64,000 bases of DNA from Polynucleobacter alcilacus (GTDB lineage Bacteria > Pseudomonadota > Gammaproteobacteria > Burkholderiales > Burkholderiaceae): the NCBI RefSeq assembly GCF_018881545.1, contig NZ_JACVQD010000001.1, positions 1,206,039 to 1,270,038 on the forward strand. Direction: 5' to 3'. The translations under genes were made by a program, and so were the position numbers. Shown piece after piece: positions 10,193-22,205 of this stretch. Below the pieces are notes generated by a model. The model was not told the DNA's origin. It did no database searches and worked only from the letters and a program-made list of their open reading frames with translations. How positions within the stretch are numbered: the stretch's first letter is position 1; every line of letters starts with the position of its first letter.

Positions 10193-11328
10193 GTGTGGGC
10201 CTCACGCATCTGCTTGAAATAAGCTCTCACCAGATTGTGATAGCGCTCATCATCCAATAAGAAAGCATCATGGCCATGCGGAGCATCTATCTCAGCATAA
10301 CTGACTGCACTCTTATTACTTAGCAAAGATTGCACAATCTCGCGACTACGATTTGGCGGGAAGCGCCAATCAGTGGAGAAACTCACCACCAAAAACTTCG
10401 CCTGTACCTCGGCGAGGGTGCGATTTAAGCTGCCTTCATAGCGACGGGAAGGGTCAAAATAGTCTAAGGCACGGGTAATGAGAAGGTAGGTGTTGGCGTC
10501 AAAGTAAGTGGAGAACTTTTCGCCTTGATGGCGCAAATAGCTCTCTACCTCAAACTCAACGTCAAAACTAAAGCGATAGTCATCTGATTCACCATTTGGG
10601 CGTTGTAATTCACGGCCAAACTTCTCAGCCATATCGTCATCGGATAAATAAGTGATGTGCCCGACCATACGCGCTAAACGTAAACCACGCTTTGGTACGA
10701 CACCATGCTCGTAATAATTGCCCCCATGAAAATCGGGGTCAGACAAAATGGCATTACGCGCCACTTCATTAAAGGCAATATTTTGGGCGCTAAGTTTTGG
10801 CGTTGAGGCAATCACAACACAATGCTCAAGACGCTTAGGAAACTGAATAGCCCATGCCATCGCTTGCATACCGCCTAAGCTACCACCCATGACTGCAGCA
10901 AACTTCCGAATGCCCAATTTATCCGCTAGCCGCGCCTGGGTGTTGACCCAATCTTCTACTGTGACGACCGGAAAGTCAGCCCCATAAGGCTTCCCAGTTT
11001 GGGGGCTGATACTCATTGGCCCCGTAGAACCAAAACAAGAGCCTAAATTATTCACGCCAATGACAAAGAAATGATCTGTATCAACAGGCTTACCAGGGCC
11101 AATCATGTTGTCCCACCAACCGATATCCGCTTCGTCGCTTGGACTCGGGCCGGCTACATGGTGGGAGGCATTGAGGGCATGGCAAATTAGTACAGCATTA
11201 CTTTTGTCTGCGTTCAGCTTACCGTAAGTTTCAATCACTAAATCGTAGCCAGATAATATAGCGCCACTCTGCAAAGGCAGGGGCTCGGCAAAATGAATAG
11301 TGTTTCTAGAGAGGTGTAGCTCGCTCAT
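10189..11328 (-). CDS. metX: Homoserine O-acyltransferase
   Basis: 379-residue alpha/beta hydrolase-fold enzyme that acylates homoserine, the first committed step to methionine. The nucleophile elbow is [12 protein letters not shown] near residue 140, and the catalytic Asp/His are in [10 protein letters not shown] and [11 protein letters not shown]. Sequence alone does not tell whether acetyl-CoA or succinyl-CoA is used; both occur among proteobacterial MetX proteins. The start overlaps the upstream slmA stop (ATGA) and the end overlaps metW (ATGA), giving a slmA-metX-metW coupled unit. Confidence 0.95.
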   Translation of the reverse strand: MSELHLSRNTIHFAEPLPLQSGAILSGYDLVIETYGKLNADKSNAVLICHALNASHHVAGPSPSDEADIGWWDNMIGPGKPVDTDHFFVIGVNNLGSCFGSTGPMSISPQTGKPYGADFPVVTVEDWVNTQARLADKLGIRKFAAVMGGSLGGMQAMAWAIQFPKRLEHCVVIASTPKLSAQNIAFNEVARNAILSDPDFHGGNYYEHGVVPKRGLRLARMVGHITYLSDDDMAEKFGRELQRPNGESDDYRFSFDVEFEVESYLRHQGEKFSTYFDANTYLLITRALDYFDPSRRYEGSLNRTLAEVQAKFLVVSFSTDWRFPPNRSREIVQSLLSNKSAVSYAEIDAPHGHDAFLLDDERYHNLVRAYFKQMREAHT

Positions 11329-11975
11329 TCTGAAAGGAGGATGCGCAAACTAATATCAGAGGCTTCTGTTGGCAATTTCTTAAAGCCGCTGCGGGCAAAG
11401 CGATGCCAACGACCCAACACAAAACTCATCAACATGGCGGCACGAATACTGACTTCTTCTTGGCCAACTTGTGCCCAGGCACCGCCTTGGGATTGTGCGA
11501 TCCGCAATGCCTGCTTAAGGGAAGCCTCAACACGATCCAGAACCTGAGTGATGCGCTCTTGCAAGCGATCATCCTCTTGCAATAAAGCATCACCCAATAG
11601 AACGCGAGTCATGCCAGGATTCTTTTCTGCAAAGAATAAAAGCATCTGCAAAATACCGCGGGCTTGAGCAAGACCAGACTCTTCTTTTTGATTAATCTGA
11701 TTAATTAAACCAAAAACAGTTTGCTCAATAAAGGCAATCAAACCTTCAAACATTTGCGCTTTACTCGCGAAGTGTCGATATAAGGCCGCCTCAGAAACTT
11801 GAATTTTGGCAGCTAAGGCGGCTGTAGTTACGCGCTCAGCCTTAGGGTTTTGCAACATCTCTGCAAGCACTTGCAGGATTTGTAAACGCCGCTCGCCCGG
11901 GCGAGGCCGCTTACGTGTCTTACCAGCGTCAGCGCTGCTGTTGTCGATATCTGCCGGCTTGATAGATTCGCGCAT
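11325..11975 (-). CDS. slmA: SlmA-type nucleoid occlusion factor (TetR family)
   Basis: 216 residues: a basic, proline-rich leader, then a TetR helix-turn-helix with [37 protein letters not shown] at about residues 40-80, which is nearly the SlmA signature, and a long C-terminal dimerisation domain containing [13 protein letters not shown]. SlmA binds DNA and blocks FtsZ assembly over the nucleoid. It lies 10 bp after argB and is translationally coupled to metX. Confidence 0.88.
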   Translation of the reverse strand: MRESIKPADIDNSSADAGKTRKRPRPGERRLQILQVLAEMLQNPKAERVTTAALAAKIQVSEAALYRHFASKAQMFEGLIAFIEQTVFGLINQINQKEESGLAQARGILQMLLFFAEKNPGMTRVLLGDALLQEDDRLQERITQVLDRVEASLKQALRIAQSQGGAWAQVGQEEVSIRAAMLMSFVLGRWHRFARSGFKKLPTEASDISLRILLSE

Positions 11976-11985
11976 GTGGACTGAA

Positions 11986-12888
11986 TTATCTCGAGCGAAT
12001 CATCGTGCCGAACGCTTGCTCGGTCAGGATTTCTAATAATAAGGAGTGCTCAATGCGCCCATCAATGATATGCACTGAATTTACGCCACTCTTAGCTGCA
12101 TCTAATGCAGAAGAGATCTTTGGCAACATACCACCTGAAATAGTACCGTCAGCAAATAAAGCATCAATTTCACGAGCGGTTAAATCGGTGAGCAACTTGC
12201 CATTCTTATCCATCACACCAGGAATATTGGTCATCATGACCAACTTCTCTGCATGCAGTATTTCAGCCATCTTGCCAGCGACCAAGTCTGCATTGATATT
12301 GAAGGCCTGACCTTCTGCACTAAAGCCAATCGGTGAGATCACTGGAATGAAAGCATCGTCTTGCAGGGCTTTTACTACTGCGGGATTAATCGCTTCAATC
12401 TCACCTACAAAACCGAGATCAATTTTCCCGCCTGGGTTTTTCTCATCTGCTACGAACATTTTCTTGGCATGAATGAGTCCGCCATCTTTACCAGTCAAAC
12501 CTACAGCCTGACCACCAAAGTGGTTAATCAACATCACAATATCCTGCTGCACCTCACCACCAAGAACCCATTCAACCACTTCCATGGTTTCTTCATCAGT
12601 AACGCGCATGCCCTGAATAAAGGTTCCAGTCTTACCAATTTTTTTGAGTGCTTCGTCAATCTGTGGGCCGCCGCCGTGAACCACAACCGGATTCATGCCG
12701 ACTAACTTCAGCAAAATGACATCACGAGCAAAACTTTCTTTGAGACGCTCCTCCACCATGGCGTTTCCACCATACTTAATCACAATTGTCTTGCCGTGAT
12801 ATGCGCGGATGTAAGGTAAAGCTTCAGCAAGAATCTCCGCCTTTAATAAAGGCGGGATATCACTAATAGTAGGTAAATGCTTAGTCAT
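11986..12888 (-). CDS. argB: Acetylglutamate kinase
   Basis: 300 residues; phosphorylates N-acetylglutamate in arginine synthesis. [11 protein letters not shown] near residue 30-42 and [18 protein letters not shown] near 68-85 are the ATP and substrate loops, and [15 protein letters not shown] is the C-terminal ATP-binding signature. The N-terminal helix before the kinase domain is of the arginine-inhibited kind, which suggests feedback control, though this is inference. Confidence 0.97.
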   Translation of the reverse strand: MTKHLPTISDIPPLLKAEILAEALPYIRAYHGKTIVIKYGGNAMVEERLKESFARDVILLKLVGMNPVVVHGGGPQIDEALKKIGKTGTFIQGMRVTDEETMEVVEWVLGGEVQQDIVMLINHFGGQAVGLTGKDGGLIHAKKMFVADEKNPGGKIDLGFVGEIEAINPAVVKALQDDAFIPVISPIGFSAEGQAFNINADLVAGKMAEILHAEKLVMMTNIPGVMDKNGKLLTDLTAREIDALFADGTISGGMLPKISSALDAAKSGVNSVHIIDGRIEHSLLLEILTEQAFGTMIRSR

Positions 12889-12900
12889 TGCAAGTAAAAT

Positions 12901-13389
12901 TTATTCGCCAAATAATTTTTGGCGGAGTTCTCGACGCTCTTGAGCTTCAAGAGATAAATTGGCTGTAGGCCTTGCAATTAAACGGTTCAGGCCGATAGGC
13001 TCACCAGTCTCTTCACACCATCCATAGTCGCCAGACTCAATACGGGTTAAAGCTTGCTCTACTTTTTTGAGCAATTTCCGCTCGCGATCACGAGTACGCA
13101 ATTCCAATGCATGTTCTTCTTCAATCGTTGCGCGATCAGCAGGATCCGGCACCAAAATATTTTCACGCAGATGCTCTGTTGTCTCGGAGGCATTTTTCAA
13201 AATGTCCTCTTTCAAGGTCTGAAGTTTTTGACGGAAAAAATCCAACTGTGCAGCATTCATGTAGTCCTTCTCGGACATTTTGAGCAATTCTGCTTCAGTT
13301 ATTGGCGCACCTTTTGCAGTCTTAGTGCTCGTAGCTTTACTGCTAGCTTTTGCAGCAGTAGCTGGTTTTGTTGCTGTTTTTACCGTCAT
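12901..13389 (-). CDS. dksA: DksA-type RNA polymerase-binding factor lacking the zinc cysteines
   Basis: 162 residues: a low-complexity Ala/Lys/Thr leader of about 30, a coiled-coil pair typical of DksA (about 45-125) with the DPADRATIEEEHALELRTRDRE tip region, and the globular end GDYGWCEETGEPIGLNRLIARPTANLS. Classical DksA has four cysteines in C-x2-C...C-x2-C; here only the first remains, and the other three places read Thr, Ser and Ala. Such proteins work without zinc in ppGpp signalling. It lies 122 bp downstream of a COG0523 zinc GTPase on the same strand. Confidence 0.93.
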   Translation of the reverse strand: MTVKTATKPATAAKASSKATSTKTAKGAPITEAELLKMSEKDYMNAAQLDFFRQKLQTLKEDILKNASETTEHLRENILVPDPADRATIEEEHALELRTRDRERKLLKKVEQALTRIESGDYGWCEETGEPIGLNRLIARPTANLSLEAQERRELRQKLFGE

Positions 13390-13511
13390 CTCATTCTTTC
13401 CTAGATTTGAAGCATTATTGCCTCATTCTGCCAAACTTTTGCTACCCTTTTATCAATATTGTTCGATATTCATCAATATTGACCGTGGCGGCGGATTGTA
13501 CCCGACTCTAA

Positions 13512-14585
13512 CTATGCCAAACATCCCTCCAGCCCAGCCAGCAGTGTGTCTTTAGGTAAATCGATGCCTATAAAGACCATACGGGTTTGTTTGGGCTCTG
13601 TACCCCAAGGACCAGCCAAATCGCTGCCCATCATCTGATGAACGCCTTGGAACACCACTTTTCGGTTGCTTCCCTTGACATAGAGCACCCCTTTATAGCG
13701 CAACATCTTCTCTCCAAAAACCTCCAAAATGCCCCCGAGGAAGTCTTCCAGCTTTTTATGATCAAAGGGTTTATCACTACGAAAAACGAAGGATTGAATC
13801 CGATCTGTATGGCCTGCGTGGCCATGATGAGCGTGGCTATGGTCGTGGCCATGAGTACTATGATCGTGGTCGTGACTATGATCGTGGCCACAGTGTTCGT
13901 GATCATGATCATCTTGCTCCAAGAAATGCGGGTCAATATCTAGCTTAGCGTTTAAGTTAAATCCTTTGAGATCTAAAACTGCATCCAAGGGCACGACGCC
14001 CTTAGAAATACCCGTTATAGGGGCTCTTGGGTTCATATGCATCAGGCGCTTGCGTAAGGTATCCACTTCAGCTGGCGTAACGAGATCAGTCTTGGTAATA
14101 AAGATTTGATCAGCAAACCCTACTTGACGCTGTGCTTCTTCATGCTCATTTAATTGCTGCGGGCCATGCTTGGCATCTACCAGAGTGACAACTGCATCCA
14201 ACACATAGTGGTCTGCAACGTCATCGTCCATGAAAAAAGTTTGCGCAACCGGCCCTGGATTGGCGACGCCGGTAGTTTCAATAACAACACGTTCAAAACT
14301 AATTTTCTTATCTTTGCGCTGCTCCCAAAGCTCATTCAAGGCTTCAACAAGGTCCCCACGGATAGTGCAGCAAATGCATCCATTGCTCATCTGAACGATG
14401 TTCTCCTGATTGTCTTGAACCAAGATGTCATTGTCGATGTTCTCTTCGCCAAATTCATTCTCGATCACGGCAATTTTTTTGCCATGCTGCTCAGTGAGAA
14501 TGTGCTTGAGCAAAGTGGTCTTGCCGCTACCTAAGAAGCCCGTCAAAATGGTTACCGGAATTAACGCCATGAATAATCCAATCAA
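13512..14585 (-). CDS. COG0523 (CobW/Zng-type) GTPase with histidine-rich metal-binding loop
   Basis: 357 residues. Walker [16 protein letters not shown] at 16-30, the metal-binding GCICC motif near residue 68-73, [10 protein letters not shown] switch, and TKTDLV guanine motif define a COG0523 metal chaperone GTPase. Between the GTPase core and the CobW C-terminal domain is a stretch of about 35 residues in which almost every second residue is His or Asp (about residues 226-262), a metal-binding loop. The neighbouring zinc-free dksA and this loop favour zinc handling rather than cobalamin synthesis, but no Zur box was recognised upstream. Confidence 0.92.
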   Translation of the reverse strand: MIGLFMALIPVTILTGFLGSGKTTLLKHILTEQHGKKIAVIENEFGEENIDNDILVQDNQENIVQMSNGCICCTIRGDLVEALNELWEQRKDKKISFERVVIETTGVANPGPVAQTFFMDDDVADHYVLDAVVTLVDAKHGPQQLNEHEEAQRQVGFADQIFITKTDLVTPAEVDTLRKRLMHMNPRAPITGISKGVVPLDAVLDLKGFNLNAKLDIDPHFLEQDDHDHEHCGHDHSHDHDHSTHGHDHSHAHHGHAGHTDRIQSFVFRSDKPFDHKKLEDFLGGILEVFGEKMLRYKGVLYVKGSNRKVVFQGVHQMMGSDLAGPWGTEPKQTRMVFIGIDLPKDTLLAGLEGCLA

Positions 14586-14638
14586 ATTCTCAAATCGTGT
14601 TTTCCCAAAGCAGGAAACTCACTATATTACCTAGTTCC

Positions 14639-15652
14639 TCAGCCCTTACCAGCCTTTGCGCGTGGATGCGCCTTATCGTATGCCTGGGCAAGGTGCTGAA
14701 AATCTAAGGAGGTATAAATCTGGGTGCTAGCGATGCTGGCATGACCCAGCATCTCTTGCACGGCACGTAAGTCCTGGGAGGATTGCAGCACATGACTTGC
14801 AAAGCTATGGCGCATCATATGGGGGTGAACATGGGTTGGCAATCCAGCCCGCATTGCCAGGGTTCGTAAGCGTGCTTGCACGGTACGCGGTGATAAGCGC
14901 TTTCCAGTAGCGGATAAAAAGAGGGCATTCGATTGCTCGACATACGCGCCCGCATCCCGGAGCTGGCGCCATATTTTCAGAGATTGCATAGCAGGCCCCC
15001 CAACGGGAACTGACCTTCTTTTGCCGCCTTTGCCTAGTACAGTCACTTCAGCAGCATCCCAATCTAGCCAACCCGCAGACTCTTGCTGACGATCTTTACT
15101 TTGCATCACATCAATTCCCAACAGTTCTGATAGACGCAAGCCAGAGGAATAGAGTAAATCAATAATGGCTGCATCCCGAATCGATTCCAAATCCTTTTTC
15201 GCCTCCGCCTCTTTGACTGCTTGGTTTACGAGAGCCAGAGCTTGCTCAACCGAGAGGGCTTTAGGTAAGGACTTTAGGCGTTTGGGGGCTTTAACATCAT
15301 CAACGGGATTGGCCACTAGATTACCGGCCACCTTGCCAGCACGTGCATCTCGCCTAGCATCTTTTTCTGTAAGCCAGTCATACCAACCACGCCATGCTGA
15401 AAGTGCCCTGGCAATACTTCTAGAGGATTTCCCTTTTGAATGTAAGCGACCAGCCCAACGACGTACATGGCCATTGCTGACTTTTAATAAATCAATGGAA
15501 TCTTCCTGAGCAAAAGTTTGTAAATCGCTCAGATCCATGCCATACGCCTTGAGCGTATGCGTTGATAGTTGACGTAAAACATGCAGCTCGTGCAAGTACT
15601 CCTGCACGAGGGGATGAAGATCAGTCGCCTTTAATTTCATAAGCCTGGACAC
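14639..15652 (-). CDS. xerC: Tyrosine recombinase XerC
   Basis: 337-residue tyrosine recombinase. The N-terminal SAM-like arm-binding domain is followed by the catalytic set SSGLRLSELLG (Arg), HPHMMRHSFASH (His-x2-Arg), LGHAS and TQIYTSLD (nucleophile Tyr). It resolves chromosome dimers with XerD at dif. It sits behind the DUF484 gene with a 32-bp overlap, the usual partner order in betaproteobacteria, and there is nothing phage-like around it, so it is a housekeeping XerC rather than an island integrase. Confidence 0.93.
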   Translation of the reverse strand: MSRLMKLKATDLHPLVQEYLHELHVLRQLSTHTLKAYGMDLSDLQTFAQEDSIDLLKVSNGHVRRWAGRLHSKGKSSRSIARALSAWRGWYDWLTEKDARRDARAGKVAGNLVANPVDDVKAPKRLKSLPKALSVEQALALVNQAVKEAEAKKDLESIRDAAIIDLLYSSGLRLSELLGIDVMQSKDRQQESAGWLDWDAAEVTVLGKGGKRRSVPVGGPAMQSLKIWRQLRDAGAYVEQSNALFLSATGKRLSPRTVQARLRTLAMRAGLPTHVHPHMMRHSFASHVLQSSQDLRAVQEMLGHASIASTQIYTSLDFQHLAQAYDKAHPRAKAGKG

Positions 15653-16295
15653 GATCCAAAGCTGCAGCGCTTAGTTCGGCTATTTGGCGCAGATAGAAAG
15701 CACCCATGTCTGCAGTGAAGCGTGTTTCATCTTTGCTTGCCAATAGCAACACTGCCGGGGATTGATCGGCACCAATGCTCTTACCCAGCGGCAGACCAAT
15801 AGCCACCATGCTTTGCCAATCAGGATCAATGGTGGTTTGGCTCGCCAGCAAAGCGACACTTGCCGTAGCCAACTCTTTAGCCGATCCACACAGCGGCGTA
15901 TCTATCCAAGGTCCAAATGCAGAATTCGGGGACAGCAGTTGTGCTGACTCCACCTCAAATACGTCGGCTAAGCCAGAAGTAATTGCCTCTTCAACATCCA
16001 CTGTATTGTTGGCCTTCATTAAACGCAATAACCAGGCAACCAAACTTTGTTGGGTCTTATCGTTTCGACTACCAAAGTGCAGCATTTCGCTCAAGCGACG
16101 ATTAAGCTCTTGATTTTGAGTGCGCAAGACTGTCATTTGACGTTCTTGCAAAGAGATCGTGCGATCTTCATGCGGATGCTTAATGCGAATCTCATTAAAG
16201 AGGGCTGCATAACGCTCAAAGAAGCCAGGTGTTGCCCGCAACCACTCTGCAACTAACTCTTCTTGTTCTGCTTTCTTTGGATCTATTGCGCTCAT
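15621..16295 (-). CDS. DUF484 family protein
   Basis: 224 residues, with the N-terminal EEELVAEWLRATPGFFERY-like helix and IRIKHPHEDRTISLQERQMTVLR coiled segment, then a GAF-like domain (about 95-215). The DUF484 family is found next to xerC in many proteobacteria, and its exact role is unknown. Its 3' end overlaps xerC by 32 bp. Confidence 0.9.
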   Translation of the reverse strand: MSAIDPKKAEQEELVAEWLRATPGFFERYAALFNEIRIKHPHEDRTISLQERQMTVLRTQNQELNRRLSEMLHFGSRNDKTQQSLVAWLLRLMKANNTVDVEEAITSGLADVFEVESAQLLSPNSAFGPWIDTPLCGSAKELATASVALLASQTTIDPDWQSMVAIGLPLGKSIGADQSPAVLLLASKDETRFTADMGAFYLRQIAELSAAALDRVQAYEIKGD

Positions 16296-16334
16296 CTATC
16301 TCTTTCTCAATATCACTCTCAATAAGTACTTTTA

Positions 16335-17807
16335 TTAACTCAGCTTTTTACGCAGTAGCTCATTCACCTGACCAGGATTTGCCTTGCCTTGTGAGGCCTT
16401 CATAATTTGCCCAATGAGCGCATTAAAGGCCTTCTCTTTGCCAGCGCGGAACTCTTCAACGGATTTCGGATTTGCTGCAAGCACTTGATCAATGATGGTC
16501 TCTAAAGCACCACTATCACTAATCTGTTTAAGTCCTTTAGCGTCAATTACTTGATCTACGGTGCTGATTGCATTGCCAGCTACGGCCTCTTCCCAGAGTA
16601 TGGCAAAGATATCTTTAGCAATCTTGTTTGAGATCGTGCCATCAGCCACGCGAGTCAGCAATGGGGCTAAGTTCTCCGCTTTTAGTGGCGCGTTTACTAC
16701 TGCAATACCCGCACGATTTAAGGAGGAAGCAAATTCACCAGCAATTAAATTGGCAGCAGCCTTTGCAAGCGGCTTACCAACAATAGTGGAAAGCTCTTCA
16801 AAGACCTTTGCAGTATCACGATCTTGTGTCAATATTTGCGCATCGTAAGCACTCAAACCATACTCGGTCTGCCATTGCTTACGAAGCTGCTCAGGAAGTA
16901 CCGGCATCTGATTGCGAACTTCAGCTATCCATGCGGCATCGATTACCACTGGCAACAAGTCTGGGTCCGGGAAATAACGATAATCGTTAGCATCCTCTTT
17001 ACTGCGCATGCTGCGTGTTTCACCACGGTCAGGATCGTATAAACGGGTTTCTTGAACAACAGTGCCGCCATCCTCAATCAATTCAATTTGACGACGCACC
17101 TCATATTGAATGGCTTCCTCCAAGAATCGGAATGAATTCAAATTCTTAATCTCGCAACGCGTGCCAAATTCTTTTTGCCCCATCGGGCGAACTGATACGT
17201 TGGCATCACAACGGAAGGATCCCTCTTGCATATTGCCATCACAAACACCCAACCAAACCACAAGGGTGTGAAGCGCCTTGGCATAAGCCACTGCTTCTGC
17301 AGCGCTCCGCATCACAGGCTCAGTCACAATTTCTAAAAGAGGCGTCCCAGCACGATTGAGGTCAATACCGCTAGAGGCCTCACCATGGGGCCCGATAAAG
17401 CCTTCTTCGTGAACCGACTTACCAGCGTCCTCTTCCATGTGGGCGCGGGTCAGCTCAACTATCTTGACCTCATCGCCTACCAAAATCTCAAGATGCCCGC
17501 CAACGACTACTGGGATCTCCATCTGACTAATCTGATATCCCTTTGGTAAGTCGGGGTAGAAGTAATTCTTGCGCGCGAAAATGCTTGCCGGTGAAATCTT
17601 AGCCCCTACTGCCAACCCAAAACGAATGGCATGCTCAACTGCTTGTCGATTCAGCACTGGCAATACTCCGGGTAAAGCCAAATCTACGGCGCAGGCTTGT
17701 GTATTAGGTGCTGCCCCAAAACGTGTGCTTGCACCACTAAAAATCTTCGATTGGGTTTGTAACTGCGCGTGGGTCTCTAGACCGATAACGACTTCCCATT
17801 GCATCAT
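16335..17807 (-). CDS. gatB: Asp-tRNA(Asn)/Glu-tRNA(Gln) amidotransferase subunit B
   Basis: About 490 residues, starting [16 protein letters not shown]. It is the tRNA-binding kinase-like subunit of GatCAB, which converts Glu-tRNA(Gln) and/or Asp-tRNA(Asn) to the amidated forms. [13 protein letters not shown], the [12 protein letters not shown] and [19 protein letters not shown] motifs and the C-terminal YqeY-like helix bundle (about 340-490) are all present. I place the start at 17807, where ATGA overlaps the gatA stop, instead of 30 bp upstream inside gatA. Confidence 0.97.
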   Translation of the reverse strand: MMQWEVVIGLETHAQLQTQSKIFSGASTRFGAAPNTQACAVDLALPGVLPVLNRQAVEHAIRFGLAVGAKISPASIFARKNYFYPDLPKGYQISQMEIPVVVGGHLEILVGDEVKIVELTRAHMEEDAGKSVHEEGFIGPHGEASSGIDLNRAGTPLLEIVTEPVMRSAAEAVAYAKALHTLVVWLGVCDGNMQEGSFRCDANVSVRPMGQKEFGTRCEIKNLNSFRFLEEAIQYEVRRQIELIEDGGTVVQETRLYDPDRGETRSMRSKEDANDYRYFPDPDLLPVVIDAAWIAEVRNQMPVLPEQLRKQWQTEYGLSAYDAQILTQDRDTAKVFEELSTIVGKPLAKAAANLIAGEFASSLNRAGIAVVNAPLKAENLAPLLTRVADGTISNKIAKDIFAILWEEAVAGNAISTVDQVIDAKGLKQISDSGALETIIDQVLAANPKSVEEFRAGKEKAFNALIGQIMKASQGKANPGQVNELLRKKLS

Positions 17808-19321
17808 GTCACCCCGCTTGCTTGACGCAAATGCCAATCGGTGGCTTGCTGATATTGATGAGCCACTTGCAATAAGCGCGCTTCTGAAAAGTAGTTACCA
17901 ATCAACTGCATACCAATCGGTAAGTTGTTTGCATTAAATCCACAGGGCGTACTCATCGCTGGCAAGCCAGCTAAATTCGTAGAGAGAGTGTAGATATCTT
18001 CTAGATACATTTGCACGGGATCTTTTGATTTCTCGCCTAAGCGCCAAGCTACATCTGGGGCAACGGGGCCCAGAATGACATCACAGTCTTTGAATGCCGT
18101 CTGAAAATCAGCCGCAATAATGCGACGAATTTTCTGCGCTTGTAGATAGTAAGCATCGTAGTAGCCATGACACAAAACATAGGTACCTATCATGATGCGC
18201 CGTTTGACTTCAGCGCCAAAACCTTCGGTACGCGACTTTTGATACATATCACCCAGATCTTTGTACTCATTGGCACGCAGCCCATAACGCACGCCATCAA
18301 AACGACTCAAGTTACTGGAAGCTTCAGCAGGGGCTAATACGTAATACACAGGAATGGACAACTTTGTTTTAGGCAAACTCACCTCAACAAGCTTAGCGCC
18401 TAGACTTTCTAAAGTTTTAGCCGCTTCGTTTACTGACTTAGCAACCTCTACTGCCAAACCTGCGGCGAAGAATTCTTTAGGCAAACCAATACGTAAACCT
18501 TCTAATGGTTTTGCGGGATTGGCATTGCTCTCCTGCCAGCTTTGATTAAGGTAACGACCGTAGTCTTCACCAGAATCTGCGAGCGAAGTGGAATCTCGGG
18601 GGTCGTGCGAAGACATTGCTGAAAGTAACAATGCGCAATCCTCTGCAGATTTACCCATTGGGCCAGCTTGGTCTAAGGAAGAGGCGTAGGCAATCATGCC
18701 GTAGCGGGACACACGCCCATAGCTGGGCTTAATTCCGGTTAAGCCACAAAATGCAGCTGGCTGACGAATCGAGCCGCCCGTATCCGTGCCAGTAGCAATG
18801 GGGGCTAGTCCAGCAGCAACGGCTGCGGCTGAGCCACCTGACGAACCTCCCGCAACATAGGCTGCATTCCAGGGATTTAAAACGGGGCCATAGGCCGAGT
18901 TTTCATTGGAAGAGCCCATCGCAAATTCATCCATATTGGTCTTACCAAGACACACCATGCCAGCACCGTTTGGATTACTTTCGTCTGGAATTCCCAAGTT
19001 CGCGACAACCGTCGCATCAAAAGGGCTCTGGTAGCCAGCCAGAATTTTGGAGGCAGCAGTCGACTTCCAACCACGGGTGACAAAGACATCTTTATGGGCT
19101 ACTGGGATGCCTGTTAATTTGCCAGACTTTCCTGAAGAAATTAATTGATCTGCTTTAGATGCTTGCTCTAAACTTAAGTGAGCATTCACATCTAGGTATG
19201 CGTTCCACTGTTTTCCAGCCTCAATTCGATCTAAAAAGTATTGGGTTAACTCCGTGCTGGAAACCTCTTTTGCTGCCAGCGCCTTCGCCATTAACGAGAT
19301 AGGGGTGTTGTGCCAACTCAT
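17804..19321 (-). CDS. gatA: Asp-tRNA(Asn)/Glu-tRNA(Gln) amidotransferase subunit A
   Basis: 505-residue amidase-signature subunit that hydrolyses glutamine and passes ammonia to GatB. The Ser-cisSer-Lys triad is visible: [10 protein letters not shown] (Lys), [15 protein letters not shown] (cis-Ser) and [16 protein letters not shown] (nucleophile Ser). Standard length. Start overlaps the gatC stop as ATGA. Confidence 0.98.
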   Translation of the reverse strand: MSWHNTPISLMAKALAAKEVSSTELTQYFLDRIEAGKQWNAYLDVNAHLSLEQASKADQLISSGKSGKLTGIPVAHKDVFVTRGWKSTAASKILAGYQSPFDATVVANLGIPDESNPNGAGMVCLGKTNMDEFAMGSSNENSAYGPVLNPWNAAYVAGGSSGGSAAAVAAGLAPIATGTDTGGSIRQPAAFCGLTGIKPSYGRVSRYGMIAYASSLDQAGPMGKSAEDCALLLSAMSSHDPRDSTSLADSGEDYGRYLNQSWQESNANPAKPLEGLRIGLPKEFFAAGLAVEVAKSVNEAAKTLESLGAKLVEVSLPKTKLSIPVYYVLAPAEASSNLSRFDGVRYGLRANEYKDLGDMYQKSRTEGFGAEVKRRIMIGTYVLCHGYYDAYYLQAQKIRRIIAADFQTAFKDCDVILGPVAPDVAWRLGEKSKDPVQMYLEDIYTLSTNLAGLPAMSTPCGFNANNLPIGMQLIGNYFSEARLLQVAHQYQQATDWHLRQASGVT

Positions 19322-19611
19322 TCAATCACCTTGGGTACTAAGAAGTAACCCTCCTGCTCAGCGGGGGCTGATTTCATATTTTCAGCTCGGTGGTTTGATT
19401 CGGTAACCTGGTCAGCACGTAATGGTTGAGCCAAATCACGCAAAAATAGGATCGGGTGGGCCAATGGCTCAAGACCAGTTGTGTCAACTGCCTGCATTTC
19501 CTCCACTAGGGAAAAAATAGCCTGCAATTGAGGTAAAACTGCCTCGGCTTCTGCCTGGCTTAACTCAAGTTGAGAAAGGTGCGCAATGCGCTGGACATCA
19601 TCAAGATTCAT
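19318..19611 (-). CDS. gatC: Asp-tRNA(Asn)/Glu-tRNA(Gln) amidotransferase subunit C
   Basis: 97-residue small stabilising subunit of GatCAB, with the family start [18 protein letters not shown] and the conserved [12 protein letters not shown] segment. First gene of the gatCAB operon, divergent from mreB with 61 bp between the start codons, a short shared promoter region. Confidence 0.96.
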   Translation of the reverse strand: MNLDDVQRIAHLSQLELSQAEAEAVLPQLQAIFSLVEEMQAVDTTGLEPLAHPILFLRDLAQPLRADQVTESNHRAENMKSAPAEQEGYFLVPKVIE

Positions 19612-19648
19612 GAGGCGCTAGAGTATCATTCCTATATATTTTTATTAA

Positions 19649-20716
<1,068 letters not shown>

Positions 20717-20740
20717 GCGACATACACGTCGATCAGGGAA

Positions 20741-21676
20741 TTGCAATATAGCGCTCCACCACTTTTCAGACAGGGCATTCCGGCCTTACTTAAACTGATT
20801 GTCTGTCTGTCAATCAGCATCGCTCTGATGCTGATTGATTTTCGTTTCAAGCCTCTCGATCCCATTCGCAACAACGTCAATTGGGTTTTGCGTCCGCTTG
20901 AATATGTCATGATGACACCGCGTAATCTATTTGAAGCAGCATCGGAATATTTCACTACACGCGCTACGCTTGATCAAGAAAACCAAGTGATGAAAGCTCG
21001 CCAAGCTGAGCTCTCGCTTCTTGCTAACCAATCCGAATTTTTGATGGTAGAAAATCAAAATTTGCGTGAGTTGATGGCACTACAAAAACAGCTTGCCTTT
21101 AAAACCTTACCCGTTGAGATTCTGTTTAATCCACCCAATCCAATCTCACAGCGCATTGTCATCAATCGCGGAAGCAATGATGGCCTCAAACTTGGCAACC
21201 CTATTGCCAATGACTCCGGCATCCTTGGGCAGGTAGTAAGGCTATATGAGCGCTCTGCCGAAGTTTCCTTATTAGAGGATCGTGATTTCGCAGTTCCAGT
21301 ACAAGTTGCCCGCAACGGACTGCGTGCAGCGGTATTTGGGGCTGGGCGCAGCAATCCGCTGGAACTGCGTTATTTACCAGTGGCCAGTGATCTAGAGGTC
21401 GGTGATATTTTGCTTACCTCAGGCATTGATGGCGTATACCCCCCTGGATTTGCTGTGGCAGTGATTAGCAAAATTGAGCGCAACGCTGATAAGAACTCGT
21501 CGAATGTATTTTGTGTCCCTGTAGCGGCTGTCAACCGCTATCGTCAAGCCTTGGCATTTTTGTATGACCCCCAATTCGATGCTAAAGCGCCCGTCGTGAA
21601 TACTAAATCGCTTACTGACGCGCCCTTAACAAACACACCAGGTCGTCGCCAAACGCGCTCGCGAGGCATGCAATGA
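20741..21676 (+). CDS. mreC: Rod shape-determining protein MreC
   Basis: 311 residues: one N-terminal membrane helix (about 15-35), a coiled coil (about 70-110) and the beta-barrel periplasmic domain. MreC links MreB filaments to the PBP2-RodA synthase. Start is TTG at 20741, preceded by CAGGGAA at a good distance and giving the usual basic leader; no ATG fits. The last residues run into mreD with an ATGA overlap. Confidence 0.95.
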   Translation: MQYSAPPLFRQGIPALLKLIVCLSISIALMLIDFRFKPLDPIRNNVNWVLRPLEYVMMTPRNLFEAASEYFTTRATLDQENQVMKARQAELSLLANQSEFLMVENQNLRELMALQKQLAFKTLPVEILFNPPNPISQRIVINRGSNDGLKLGNPIANDSGILGQVVRLYERSAEVSLLEDRDFAVPVQVARNGLRAAVFGAGRSNPLELRYLPVASDLEVGDILLTSGIDGVYPPGFAVAVISKIERNADKNSSNVFCVPVAAVNRYRQALAFLYDPQFDAKAPVVNTKSLTDAPLTNTPGRRQTRSRGMQ

Positions 21677-22197
21677 TCGATCTTCAGAGTGGCTACATTC
21701 TGCGTCCGGTAAATCCGGTCTTCATTTATTTCAGCTTATTTTGTGCGCTGCTATTAAACCTTTTACCAATTGGTAATTACGGATGGGTACCAGACTGGCT
21801 GATTCTTTGTATTGTGTTTTGGAATATCCATCAGCATCGCTATGTCAGCGTCATCACTGCCTTTATCCTCGGCTTATTAATAGACGTGCACAACTCGGAT
21901 CTTTTAGGTCTGCATGCGTTTAGCTATTCATTAGTTGCTTATCTAGCGATCTCTTGGCATAGAAGAATTATCGCGCTCAGCGTCCTGTCACAAGCCCTGC
22001 ATCTTCTGCCCATCTTCTTACTAGCCTCTTTATTTCCGGTACTAGTACATTGCTTACTAAGCGGAGAGTTCTATTGGTGGGCCTTAACAGGGGCAGTTCA
22101 AGCGCTAATTGAGGCAATGCTTTGGCCATTAGCAACGCGCATTTTGTTGTGGCCACAACGTCGTCCAATTGACGTCGATCACAATCGGCCACTCTAA
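21673..22197 (+). CDS. mreD: Rod shape-determining protein MreD
   Basis: 174-residue integral membrane protein with about five or six helices and an N-terminal RPVNPVFIYFSLFCALLLNLLP, typical of MreD. It is identified mainly by position between mreC (ATGA overlap) and mrdA and by its membrane profile. Confidence 0.93.
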   Translation: MIDLQSGYILRPVNPVFIYFSLFCALLLNLLPIGNYGWVPDWLILCIVFWNIHQHRYVSVITAFILGLLIDVHNSDLLGLHAFSYSLVAYLAISWHRRIIALSVLSQALHLLPIFLLASLFPVLVHCLLSGEFYWWALTGAVQALIEAMLWPLATRILLWPQRRPIDVDHNRPL

Positions 22198-22205
22198 GAA
22201 GCTGT

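Noticed and set aside
13631..13936. Second open frame opposite and beside the His-rich loop of the COG0523 gene
   Set aside because: A by-product of the repetitive CAT/GAC codons of the histidine-rich stretch.
14639..15652. XerC as the integrase of the 40-50 kb array
   Set aside because: It is 25 kb away, paired with DUF484 in a conserved core order, and looks like housekeeping XerC.
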